Below, in pieces: positions 1 through 7,129 of a stretch of 39,028 nucleotides of DNA (position 1 is its first letter; every line of letters starts with the position of its first letter). The notes under the pieces are model-generated. The model was not told the origin of the DNA and did no database searches. It was given only the letters and a program-made list of their open reading frames with translations. A program made the position numbers and the translations under genes. The DNA comes from a bacterium. GTDB taxonomy: Bacteria; Cyanobacteriota; Vampirovibrionia; Obscuribacterales; Obscuribacteraceae. The DNA is taken from the NCBI GenBank assembly GCA_016124935.1, contig WGMS01000034.1, positions 1 to 39,028 of the forward strand. The letters are read 5' to 3'.

Positions 1-2
1 CA

Positions 3-48
3 GTCCACTTTCTAGTTGGTTTTAAGCAATCTCAATCTAAAAGTGGAC
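3..48. repeat. 9-bp inverted repeat GTCCACTTT / AAAGTGGAC
   Basis: GTCCACTTT at 3-11 and its exact reverse complement at 40-48 are separated by 28 bases. They sit just beyond the truncated end of the integrase fragment. The pair could be the trace of an insertion-sequence end, an operator or a hairpin. No transposase is visible, so the nature is open. Confidence 0.4.
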
Positions 49-76
49 AACCCTTTGCGTCAATTTTTAATGCTCA

Positions 77-514
77 TTATCGGGCAGAGATATCTTGCTC
101 AAATTCCCCCGAATCGAGCAGATTTATTCTGCGAATAACAATATAGAGCCTGCAAATGCCCTCTTGAATCTTCCAGGACTTGTTATGCACCTTTGCATAT
201 CTTTCAATAAAGAGCCCGCATAGCTCAAGAACCGTCAGATTGGTAGCTTTCACCCTGTTTAACGGGGTCTCTGTTATCAGATAACTCATCGCCATACTCT
301 TCGCTTGATCGACTGATAGATATTCCGCACTACCAATTCGATGGTATGACGTGCTCTCATTCTTGCGCTGAGAGCGAACGATAAACACTCTGGAGTTAAA
401 CCCTTCTACAAGTACTCCAAATTTCTTGAACTCTTCATCCCAATATGTACGACTGCTACCTATTGGCGTGGTCAATGACTCAAGGGTCTCCTCTGTTATT
501 TTTGCAGTTCTCAT
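77..514 (-). pseudogene. tyrosine integrase N-terminal fragment (DUF4102 type), catalytic domain missing
   Basis: The 145-residue product resembles the arm-binding DUF4102 domain of P4-type integrases: a WDEEFKKFGV segment, then VFIVRSQRK, then a YHRIG turn and an LSVDQAKSMA helix. It continues into the start of a core-binding domain (TVLELCGLFIERYAK). A stop then comes before any catalytic box, so R, K, HxxR, H/W and the tyrosine are all absent. The start is well supported: ATG at 514 follows GGGAGG at five bases. It is a different lineage from the intact integrase at 5734, so it is probably a remnant of an older or neighbouring insertion. An alternative is a retained DNA-binding regulator made from an integrase N-terminus. 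Confidence 0.65.
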
Positions 515-516
515 GC

Positions 517-774
517 CTACCTCCCTTCAGGTGACCGACGAACAGAAGCAGCGGCGCACAAGTGCCACCACTTCGAGGAATATTTGAATAACAAATACAC
601 TACCAGAAGTTCTATTTTTCCGGCACGATTAAAATAGGGACCACTATCACCGGTATCACTTGCCCTGAGATCATTTCGGGGATTTTTTCCTTGAGCCCAT
701 GGTTTATTAAATAATCTCCGCTGCTCGGCAAGCCTGATTAAATGGGGGTTCTCAAATCGAGATTTAACTTTCAA
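517..774 (-). CDS. hypothetical small protein, doubtful
   Basis: An open frame of 85 codons begins with TTG and ends with a TAG two bases before the ATG of the integrase fragment. No Shine-Dalgarno sequence precedes the TTG. The protein is basic, has no recognisable domain, and its second half (aromatic, Cys and Arg-rich) looks like translated non-coding DNA. The stop codon lies inside the ribosome-binding site of the next frame, which would allow coupling if it is real. It may equally be spacer between two remnants. Confidence 0.22.
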   Translation of the reverse strand: MKVKSRFENPHLIRLAEQRRLFNKPWAQGKNPRNDLRASDTGDSGPYFNRAGKIELLVVYLLFKYSSKWWHLCAAASVRRSPEGR

Positions 775-815
775 ATAACTGTAAGATGAGGGCTGTAGCG
801 GCGTTTATATTACCC

Positions 816-1085
816 TTATTGGTAATATGACACCCGTGTTCCATGTGGAATTTCGTTTGCTCGCTTTATCGTCTGTTCAATCGTGTATCGGGCAATCGTC
901 TCTCCATACCGATTCTTGAGTTCGTTCTCTTTCAATAGCCGGTAAATCGATAGTGGTGTCAGTCCAGATCGATGAAGCTCCATAATCTTCCTGACTATCC
1001 AGTGCTCTTTGTGATGAGGCACCCAGACTCCATCAGGGGCTTTTATGAACCCAAATCTTTCCGGTCTTCTTCCAACTTTACTCAT
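816..1085 (-). CDS. small protein resembling the Recombinase domain of large serine recombinases
   Basis: The 89-residue product has a GFIKAPDGVWVPHHKEHWIV start, an IMELHRSGLTPLSIYRLLKEN helix pair and an IEQTIKRAN tail. This follows the pattern of the Recombinase domain found after the catalytic domain of large serine recombinases: a G-[YF] turn, a residue string reading V-P-H-x-x-E, then a helix-turn-helix with L..I...L...G. Here it stands alone, with no serine catalytic domain before it. It is probably a small DNA-binding protein of the element. ATG at 1085 is preceded by AAGGA at about ten bases. An intact-looking 220-base spacer separates it from the replication genes upstream. Confidence 0.55.
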   Translation of the reverse strand: MSKVGRRPERFGFIKAPDGVWVPHHKEHWIVRKIMELHRSGLTPLSIYRLLKENELKNRYGETIARYTIEQTIKRANEIPHGTRVSYYQ

Positions 1086-1305
1086 ATTATCTTTGTCCTT
1101 ACTATTGAATTGATTTTGGCATTTATGTTGATATATTGATTTGCTAGTATCTTGGCTTGGATGTGAGACTGTCGCACACGCTCAAAATTTTTCCGTACGT
1201 GTCGCAACCTGGGGGAGCACTGGAATACTCGCCATAAGCTCACGCTGTTATAAACAGCCAAAATGTAGCGCCTGTGGCTTTTTTCATTAACTCTGCCAAA
1301 CTCGC
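1086..1305. other. spacer with hairpins between two leftward genes of the element
   Basis: No gene is seen. Next to the small recombinase-like gene, several TTGAT/ATCAA copies cluster (about 1110-1140) and could be operator or promoter sequence. A perfect hairpin GCTGTT-ATA-AACAGC lies at 1244-1258, and an AGCCA/TGGCT pair with a T run follows it on the plus strand. These may form the transcription end for the ATPase gene at 1306, but the T run is on the wrong side for a standard leftward terminator. Confidence 0.35.
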
Positions 1306-2643
1306 CTACTGGTTTAAGCTTGTGAGGCTCCAGAACGTCTTAGGTCTCCCATTAGTGCTTTCCTTCTTTTGATCAATTCGTCCGCATGCCTGCAATGTTT
1401 TTAGAGCTTCGTTCAATCTAGAGGCTCTAATCTTCCTATTGAAGGCATCTATGATCTCCGTCTGGCTCTTTGGTCCTTCTGCCAACAAAGAGAGAATTCG
1501 ATTGGATAGGTCATCATCCACGGTGTTACCGAATAGGTAATGGGCTGATCTATTGCAGTACTCCCACAGGGCTAGAGCTGCTTCCAAATGAGGTAATCCG
1601 ATCTCATAGGAGCTGTCGAGAAGGGCATATACCAATGCCAGTCTCAACACCTGCGCCTCACCTCTTGCAACGATTGCCCCATATACGCCTGGGTAATCTT
1701 GGGTCAACAGAGTATAGACCTCTCTCCATTTATCGCTGGCTTCTTTGCTAAGGGATATTGGTTTATCAAGCTTATGCCTGGCGCCTTCAATGGCGGTTGC
1801 TATCTTGTCGGCAAACAGATTGAGTCTGACTGTATCAAGCATATCCGGAATAGGAACGAGTCTTGTCCGCCTGGCACAGACCCACAGAAATCGATTAGCA
1901 AAACCATTCCAGATATCAGAGCTGGCGAGGAGCTTTAGCAATTCCGGCTGTGTGATATGAGCCAGAATATTGATATGAGCTCCGGTTACTTTGACTCGAT
2001 TTGTTTTCGTAAGCGGATTGATATTGCCGCTGTCCCATGCAGTTCTCAGAGTCGGTGAGATGGTATTGCCTTCTCTCTTGCAAGCCATGAGAGGAGAACC
2101 AAACTCCTCTTCCATGACAAGCAACCTTTTGTCCGTGATACCGAAGTCCAACGGCTCATCAGAATCTTTCTTGGTCTCTTCGGAAGCATCGCGCACCTGG
2201 TAGGCTAAACCTTCTCCGGATGACATTGGACCGGATGTAACTCTCAGCCTTTCGATATGCTGATGTTTGTTGTGCATCAAGTCAAACACTGCCTCTACCG
2301 GTTTGGCTGAAGTTCCTTTCCTAGCTTTGCTTGAAGCTCCTACTATGGAAGCAAACAATCTCGCTGGATGCTTAGCAGGCCCAACAGGGACATAGGGACC
2401 ATCACCAAAAGCAGCAGCACAATAAACGAGAAACGTAATCAAAACCGCCATCGGATCAGCTTCGCTACTTTCGGTGGCAACTCGTGTGAATTCGCCAGCT
2501 ATGCCATAGAAAGCTTTCTCCGGTTTGTCCGGCCAGCCTGGTGGCTCGGCGAACGTCTCTTGCTCTTCCAGATCCGCAGGCTCAGCCATTGCCCTGATAG
2601 CTTGGGAATCAGGGGAAAAATTGGTATCATTAAGTGTATTCAT
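1306..2643 (-). CDS. DUF3987-like replication ATPase
   Basis: The 445-residue product matches the general plan of DUF3987 proteins of phages and elements, which accompany primases and are thought to act as helicase-like ATPases. It opens with an FYGIAGEFTRVATE segment. A phosphate-binding loop-like GASSKARKGTS follows near residue 103, then a hydrophobic strand ending in acidic residues (LLVMEEEFG), HINILAHITQPEL, and an NGFANRFLW segment that may act as a sensor/arginine finger. The C-terminal part reads as a winged helix (ILSLLAEGPKSQTEIIDAF). ATG at 2643 overlaps the stop of the primase gene by four bases, so the two are probably co-translated and work together in element replication. The helicase role is a family-level inference. 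Confidence 0.75.
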   Translation of the reverse strand: MNTLNDTNFSPDSQAIRAMAEPADLEEQETFAEPPGWPDKPEKAFYGIAGEFTRVATESSEADPMAVLITFLVYCAAAFGDGPYVPVGPAKHPARLFASIVGASSKARKGTSAKPVEAVFDLMHNKHQHIERLRVTSGPMSSGEGLAYQVRDASEETKKDSDEPLDFGITDKRLLVMEEEFGSPLMACKREGNTISPTLRTAWDSGNINPLTKTNRVKVTGAHINILAHITQPELLKLLASSDIWNGFANRFLWVCARRTRLVPIPDMLDTVRLNLFADKIATAIEGARHKLDKPISLSKEASDKWREVYTLLTQDYPGVYGAIVARGEAQVLRLALVYALLDSSYEIGLPHLEAALALWEYCNRSAHYLFGNTVDDDLSNRILSLLAEGPKSQTEIIDAFNRKIRASRLNEALKTLQACGRIDQKKESTNGRPKTFWSLTSLNQ

Positions 2644-3572
2644 GTGGTTATCCTTTTTAGGTAGTCATTCCAATCCCCGCTTCCCTTGAGCGGGGGTTTG
2701 GCTATTCGCACCTCGATCCGCTTTCTAATTAATTTGCTTGCCAATGCATTGGCAGTTTTTACCCCTGTCTCGCTCCGGTCCAGGTCAGCACAGATGAAGA
2801 CCGTTGAGACACCTTCCGGAGGTTCAAATTTCTCCAGGTTCCTCGAAGAGCTACATGACCAAGCCGGTATGTTTGCCAGCAAGTGATATGAGATTGCTGT
2901 CTCAATACCCTCGGCTACGGCTAGTTCCTTCGTCGGCTTCATCAGCCGGATAGTACCGACAGAACCAAGGAATCGTTTTGATTTCGACAAGTCCGCTTTA
3001 GAGCCATCCTCTGTGAGATAGGTCCTATGCAAACCGGCAATCTTCCCATTGTCATCAACCATGGCGGCTATCATTGCCGGATGGAAAGTCTTTGTATCAT
3101 CCTCATGGGTGTATTGAAGATTTGGATGGTATCTGAGAACAGATGGATACTCCGCTAAACGAATGCATCTGCCTGCCAAATACAAATCAACAGGATCTCC
3201 CTTGCTTATTGGTTGTCCTTCCTTCCATATCCGCTTCAATAGCCAGCTAAAATCCATCGACTGCTTCTTTGGTCTTTGTATTGCCGGGACAGGAAAGTAA
3301 TCAAATCTATTCGAAGAGAGGCATTCAACAGCATCTCTGAAGCTCACTCCGTGAAACGCTTGATAGAAGTCGATAACATCTCCACCTTTTGCACCGCATG
3401 AGAAGCAGCAGTATTTGCCTGAATCAAGATTGATGGAAAGAGAAGGTCTGGTGTCACTATGAAAGCAGCACTTAACCAGGCTGTTAGTTTTGCTTCCAGG
3501 CTTCAATTCAAACAGTTGCCCGTAGAAATCAGCCGGACTTACCAGACCTTCCTTCCAATCAGGAGGAAGCAC
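2640..3572 (-). CDS. CHC2 zinc-finger / TOPRIM DNA primase
   Basis: The product would make RNA primers for element DNA replication. A CHC2 zinc finger is visible at the N-terminus: C35-x2-H38 and C56-x2-C59, with the usual KYCCFSCGAKGGDVIDF strand-and-helix. A TOPRIM fold follows, with the VAEGIETAI glutamate motif and the FICADLDRS Asp-x-Asp motif. At 310 residues it is shorter than cellular DnaG and lacks the C-terminal helicase-binding domain, as expected for a phage or satellite primase. The start is GTG at 3572, overlapping the upstream gene by 14 bases, with AGGAG about eleven bases before it. The four-base overlap with the DUF3987-like gene supports a primase/ATPase pair. Confidence 0.85.
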   Translation of the reverse strand: MLPPDWKEGLVSPADFYGQLFELKPGSKTNSLVKCCFHSDTRPSLSINLDSGKYCCFSCGAKGGDVIDFYQAFHGVSFRDAVECLSSNRFDYFPVPAIQRPKKQSMDFSWLLKRIWKEGQPISKGDPVDLYLAGRCIRLAEYPSVLRYHPNLQYTHEDDTKTFHPAMIAAMVDDNGKIAGLHRTYLTEDGSKADLSKSKRFLGSVGTIRLMKPTKELAVAEGIETAISYHLLANIPAWSCSSSRNLEKFEPPEGVSTVFICADLDRSETGVKTANALASKLIRKRIEVRIAKPPLKGSGDWNDYLKRITT

Positions 3573-4113
3573 TAGAAGCCATCTCCTCTATCTTTGCTTG
3601 CTCATCTTGGAGCAGAACAAGCAACAGATAACGGCGAAGTTCTTCTAGTTGAGGAAGAAGTTTAGATCTAATCAGTTCCATTTTCTTTTCGGCGCAAGGG
3701 TCAGGCGGACACTTTCGATTGCCTTCCATGATTCTTGCTCTGGCGTCTTTCATATGCTCAACAACCTTAACTACTCTGGTATCCGGGTTGTCGATATGAG
3801 TCCAATGAATCTCTTCGACTGTCTTAAGGTATGCCTCCGCATCTGAGAGCAGATCGGTACAAATGGCATGAACATGAGGTGCCGGCGGTGGCATACCTTT
3901 GCTGGTAACGATTGAATCAATTTTAGCTTCGTTCATGTCTCTGACAAATCTTGGTCGAGTGGTCTCTTCCCATCTCCTGTCGAGAAGCTCTTGAGCATTC
4001 TTATCCTGACTTTCGATTTCGATATAGGTAAGCCAATGCTCTCCCATGTCTAAATTGATGTTGGTTACGTTAGTGATTAGCGGTAGCGCTTCTTCTGTCT
4101 TGGGACGTTTCAC
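3559..4113 (-). CDS. hypothetical protein of the element
   Basis: The 184-residue product is not recognised. It is hydrophilic and mostly helical-looking, with a CPPDPCAEKK pair of cysteines and a Leu-rich C-terminal helix (LEELRRYLLLVLLQDEQAKIEEM) that could be a coiled coil. GTG at 4113 is the start, with AAAGGAG about eleven bases before it. It overlaps the primase gene at its end and the small Cys-rich gene at its start, so it belongs to the same leftward operon. Its place suggests a replication accessory or regulator. Confidence 0.7.
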   Translation of the reverse strand: MKRPKTEEALPLITNVTNINLDMGEHWLTYIEIESQDKNAQELLDRRWEETTRPRFVRDMNEAKIDSIVTSKGMPPPAPHVHAICTDLLSDAEAYLKTVEEIHWTHIDNPDTRVVKVVEHMKDARARIMEGNRKCPPDPCAEKKMELIRSKLLPQLEELRRYLLLVLLQDEQAKIEEMASSASS

Positions 4114-4276
4114 TTTCTATAAGTCTCCTTTGTATCTCTTCGTATTCATGAAAGGGTTTATCACTGGCTTCAAACAGTGGATCAAAAATAGGGCAGGTCG
4201 AACACTCACCAGGGCAGAAGCCATTGAAAGGGGTGAGCCTGCAATCTTCGACCCTATAACTTTCCGCGGAATTCAC
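4070..4276 (-). CDS. small Cys-rich hypothetical protein
   Basis: A 68-residue product is proposed with a GTG start at 4276, because GGGAGG lies nine bases before it. The same frame stays open further upstream to an ATG at 4321, but that longer version overlaps the excisionase gene by 68 bases and has no ribosome-binding site. A CPGECSTCP cluster near the middle could bind zinc; the rest is charged and helical. The gene overlaps its neighbours by 23 bases upstream and 44 bases downstream. No family is recognised. Confidence 0.5.
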   Translation of the reverse strand: MNSAESYRVEDCRLTPFNGFCPGECSTCPIFDPLFEASDKPFHEYEEIQRRLIESETSQDRRSATANH

Positions 4277-4493
4277 TCTTGAGTGCCTCCCTGTCCAATG
4301 CCGGAATCGTATTCTTCTCAATGAATGTCCGGATAACTTGTGTGGGAACTAAAACTCGACGGCCAATCCGTACATGAGCGAGTTCTCTCTCGTTAATCAT
4401 CTTGCGAACTTTTCTCTCAGTAACTCCCAAAATTTTGGAGCATTGCTCTATCGATACGTTGGTAATCTCTTCTATTGCCGATTGCTTTTCCAT
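4254..4493 (-). CDS. excisionase-like MerR/HTH_17 DNA-binding protein
   Basis: The 79-residue product has the pattern of excisionase-family helix-turn-helix proteins: a first helix EQCSKILGVTERKVRKMI, then a wing ERELAHVRIGRRVLVP, then a short helix (VIRTFIEKN). Such proteins bend DNA to favour excision or repress promoters. It is the first gene of the leftward operon, diverging from the zinc-finger/integrase pair, as expected for a xis or switch regulator. ATG at 4493 is preceded by GAGGA at four bases. It could control both directions from the 4494-4596 spacer. Confidence 0.75.
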   Translation of the reverse strand: MEKQSAIEEITNVSIEQCSKILGVTERKVRKMINERELAHVRIGRRVLVPTQVIRTFIEKNTIPALDREALKSEFRGKL

Positions 4494-4596
4494 GTAGTCC
4501 TCGCAGAATTATGTGGAACCGGGGTACTCTATGTGTGCTATCATAGGCATCGAGTTTTTCTATTTCTTTGCGTTATTTCCTACTTAATTCCTACCC
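4494..4596. promoter_or_regulatory. divergent control region between xis-like gene and zinc-finger/integrase genes
   Basis: This 103-base spacer must hold promoters for both directions. It contains a CATAAT-like box in the leftward direction close to the xis-like gene, and a weak inverted repeat CTATG (4529-4533) / CATAG (4542-4546) that could be an operator. The assignment rests mainly on gene layout. Confidence 0.4.
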
Positions 4597-5718
4597 TTGA
4601 AAAGAAGACAGAACATACCCACGAATCAGTTGTCACCGGTCAGCCCTATCCAGCCGGACCTCTGGCATGTCGCTACAACCTATTCATTGGATGATCGAAA
4701 TGGACTCCTAAAGGAGAACGGGGAAGTCAAAAGTAGATTCGTTTTAGAACCTAACCGGCATGAGGACGTGTTCGCTCAGTTTGCTGGTATAAGGAATCTC
4801 AAAAATGGGATTCGATATTTGGAGCAATACGGCATGCTGAATGAGAACCAAAGAACCATAGGAATCAAAGCCGATGAGCTTTTAGAATCAGCAAGTTATG
4901 CTTCATGGATGGGAGATCTCATCGAAGCAATCTCTAGCAGAGATATAGCTCTTCTAAAGCAATGGCTACACAAGCCAGTGTTTCAATCGGAAGATTACTT
5001 TTTCGAGGAGTCTGAAAAATGGCTAGGTGCATTTCTTGATTCAGAAAACTCAGACAGAGATCAGGCATTGGCAAACAAGTTGCTTCAGCAGTCAAAGCAT
5101 GAGCGTTATCAGAGCGCCCTGTTCGAAATAAGACAACCCAGTCTTGAAAAGACTGGACTAGTTGAAGAGCTCAATGAATGGATCAGAAAGTCAAAAGAAC
5201 AGGCTATTAAAGGTTCAAAGAAAAGTTACTACACCTTCAGTCCAAAAGGTGATCAACAGTTCCCGCACTGGAATGGAATCTTTATAGAGCAGAACTTCAA
5301 CAATACACTTGTAGGATGGAAAAGAATCTCTGAATCTAGATTCACTCAGCCTCTGGATTCATACCCCTACTGGATTTATGATCATGGGGCATTTGATGAA
5401 TCTCGAGATACGATTACATTGGCGATGGCTTTCGTTCAATGGGTACTGAACAGAAACCTCCTTTCAGTTTCTCCTTCTCTTTCATTTGTATCTGATGTGG
5501 ATGGAGTAATAGCACTTAGTGATCGAATATCAGTAAGGAATCCGTGGCAAGCGATACATCTAACGATGTTCTATATGGTGCTCGGTAAATCAACACTGAA
5601 GAAATGCATCCGCCCAGATTGCATAACTTTCTTCACGGCCAAACGTTCAGATGCAAGGGTTTGCAAAAAGAAAGCCTGTCAGAAGTGGGCAACAAAGTAT
5701 AGAAGAATCAGGAAATAA
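4597..5718 (+). CDS. hypothetical protein with C-terminal CGNR-like zinc finger
   Basis: The 373-residue product ends in a treble-clef-like zinc motif: C-x4-C (CIRPDC), then FFTAKRSDARVC and C-x4-C (CKKKAC), then a basic tail KWATKYRRIRK. This resembles the CGNR zinc finger, a probable DNA-binding module, although the GNR residues themselves are not kept. The long N-terminal part is not recognised. The start is uncertain: the frame opens with TTG at 4597 without a clear ribosome-binding site. The integrase gene begins 15 bases after its stop, so the two are likely one transcript; a role in control of integration or of the element is plausible. Confidence 0.7.
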   Translation: MKRRQNIPTNQLSPVSPIQPDLWHVATTYSLDDRNGLLKENGEVKSRFVLEPNRHEDVFAQFAGIRNLKNGIRYLEQYGMLNENQRTIGIKADELLESASYASWMGDLIEAISSRDIALLKQWLHKPVFQSEDYFFEESEKWLGAFLDSENSDRDQALANKLLQQSKHERYQSALFEIRQPSLEKTGLVEELNEWIRKSKEQAIKGSKKSYYTFSPKGDQQFPHWNGIFIEQNFNNTLVGWKRISESRFTQPLDSYPYWIYDHGAFDESRDTITLAMAFVQWVLNRNLLSVSPSLSFVSDVDGVIALSDRISVRNPWQAIHLTMFYMVLGKSTLKKCIRPDCITFFTAKRSDARVCKKKACQKWATKYRRIRK

Positions 5719-5733
5719 GGAGTAATAGGAAGG

Positions 5734-6906
5734 ATGGGAGTTTACAGAGACAAATCCAGCGGCAACTATGGAATCAGATTCCAGTACTACAGCCGCGAGT
5801 TCAAAAAGATCATCGGACCAGATAAAAGAGCCGCTGAAATCGCGCTTCAGGAAGTGAAGAACGATATCAGGATAAAGAAGCTTGCCGGTCAAAAGTGGGA
5901 AGGATTCCAAAAGCTCCAGAGGGACACTACTCCTCGGACGTTTGCTGACGCAGCAAAAGACTACATGGAAGAAAGAGCAACGAACAAGCCATCAACAATG
6001 GTTGGCTACCGTTCAATCCTAAACAGACACCTCTTGCCGGTCTTCGGCAAAATCCCTCTAAGCGCTATTACTTCATCTCAGCTGAAGAAGTTCCAAGCCA
6101 AACTGTCGGATGGTCGTTCAGAAAGACGAGTGAACGGAATAATGCAGCTCTTGCGCAGCATCCTCGATCAAGAATACAAAGAAGGAAGAATAGACAGAGA
6201 CCCTTCAATCTCGGTGAAGAGACAGGAAGAACCCAAAGCTGATATTGATCCTTTATCAGAGGAAGAGCTGGATCTTGTTCTCGGCAACATCGACAAACAC
6301 TATCGACCGCTATTCACTACCCTGGCATTTACTGGAGCAAGACCAAATGAAATCATCGCTCTTCGCTGGTCAGATATAGATTGGCAAGGTAAGTCTATAA
6401 GCATAACCAAGGGTAGGGTGAGAGGAAACGAGGGTAAGCCCAAAACCCGGTCATCAGTCAGAGTTATTCCTTTCCCTGCAAGAGTCGAAGAAGCGCTGAA
6501 AGAAGTAAAAGCCAGCGGTATCGCATCTCTCGATGACTATATCTTTCTGAGCAAGAAAGGGAAACCAATCGACAAGCACTTAGATAGGATATGGGCTAGG
6601 GCACTTAAGCAGTCAGGACTGAGGCATAGACCTTCTTATCAGCTCCGCCACACATTCGCTACTCAATGCATCATAAAAGGATTCCCGCTGCCTTTTATAG
6701 CTAAGGTTCTAGGGCATTCAACCATAGACACTTTGATTCGGCATTATGCCGGCTGGATCGATTCAGCAACGAAGCAGTATGAAGATCAACTTCGGAATGC
6801 GTTCGCGAATCAATCGGTATTAAATGAGAATAGCCAGGAACAAAAGTCGTACCGAAAACCGGAAGGTCGACATTCGCAAGCCTTATTGAGAATGGCTCAA
6901 TCCTAA
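5734..6906 (+). CDS. int: tyrosine integrase
   Basis: The 390-residue product catalyses site-specific integration and excision. A short arm-binding domain (residues 1-55, with GVYRDKSSGNYGIRF) precedes a core-binding domain (about 68-165) and the catalytic domain (about 175-345). Catalytic residues visible are R203 (GARPNEI), K237 region, R305 (QLRHTFA), H328 (LGHST) and the nucleophile Y338 (HYAGW). The usual first histidine of the HxxR box is a tyrosine (Y302-Q-L-R), a substitution seen in a minority of the family. The gene ends 36 bases from the tRNA-His 3' end, which is its probable attachment site. AGGAAGG lies just before the ATG. It follows the zinc-finger gene closely. Confidence 0.93.
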   Translation: MGVYRDKSSGNYGIRFQYYSREFKKIIGPDKRAAEIALQEVKNDIRIKKLAGQKWEGFQKLQRDTTPRTFADAAKDYMEERATNKPSTMVGYRSILNRHLLPVFGKIPLSAITSSQLKKFQAKLSDGRSERRVNGIMQLLRSILDQEYKEGRIDRDPSISVKRQEEPKADIDPLSEEELDLVLGNIDKHYRPLFTTLAFTGARPNEIIALRWSDIDWQGKSISITKGRVRGNEGKPKTRSSVRVIPFPARVEEALKEVKASGIASLDDYIFLSKKGKPIDKHLDRIWARALKQSGLRHRPSYQLRHTFATQCIIKGFPLPFIAKVLGHSTIDTLIRHYAGWIDSATKQYEDQLRNAFANQSVLNENSQEQKSYRKPEGRHSQALLRMAQS

Positions 6907-6942
6907 AGCCATTCACTATTTCGGTTGATTCAATAAAGAAGA

Positions 6943-6975
6943 TGGGGCAAGCGAGGGGAGTTGAACCCCCGTATG
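6943..6975 (-). other. probable attachment site (tRNA-His 3' half)
   Basis: Tyrosine integrases encoded next to a tRNA commonly recombine within its 3' end and rebuild the gene. The integrase stop codon is 36 bases away. The exact core cannot be defined because the matching repeat at the other end is not in the window. Confidence 0.5.
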
Positions 6976-7019
6976 CCGGAACCACAATCCGGTGCCTTAA
7001 CCACTTGGCTACGCCTGCC
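6943..7019 (-). tRNA. tRNA-His (GTG anticodon)
   Basis: On the minus strand the sequence folds as a full tRNA. The acceptor stem has the extra G at position -1 opposite C73, the histidine identity pair. A D arm (AGCCAAGTGGTTAAGGC) follows, then an anticodon stem CCGGA/TCCGG around loop TTGTGGT (anticodon GTG), a T arm with TTCAACT, and an encoded CCA. A good -10 box lies 28 bases upstream. The 3' half faces the integrase gene. Confidence 0.95.
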
Positions 7020-7046
7020 ATAACCCAAAGGTTCTACTGGAAACCA

Positions 7047-7052
7047 ATTATA
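7047..7052 (-). promoter_or_regulatory. -10 box of tRNA-His promoter
   Basis: TATAAT on the minus strand, 28 bases before the mature tRNA start. A TGGATT-like -35 lies about 17 bases further upstream and is weak. Confidence 0.5.
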
Positions 7053-7129
7053 CAAAATCGAACAAAACAATCCACAGGTTGTTAACCAGATCGATGCACT
7101 ATGTAATTAAGTATCAGCCTTAAGTAAAT

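Larger units (their letters stand above)
1..6943. mobile_element. integrative element inserted at tRNA-His (satellite-like), left end not found
   Basis: A tyrosine integrase lies immediately beside the 3' end of tRNA-His, and a leftward block of excisionase-like, primase and DUF3987-like ATPase genes diverges from it. The region looks more AT-rich than the chromosomal genes to the right. This order (integrase, divergent regulatory/xis gene, replication primase) is typical of phage satellites and small integrative elements. No capsid, portal, terminase, tail, relaxase or conjugation genes are seen. A second copy of the tRNA 3' sequence, which should mark the other end, was not found in the window, so the element either extends left of position 1 or has lost that boundary. 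A fragment of another integrase near position 77-514 shows that the left part is mosaic. Confidence 0.65.
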
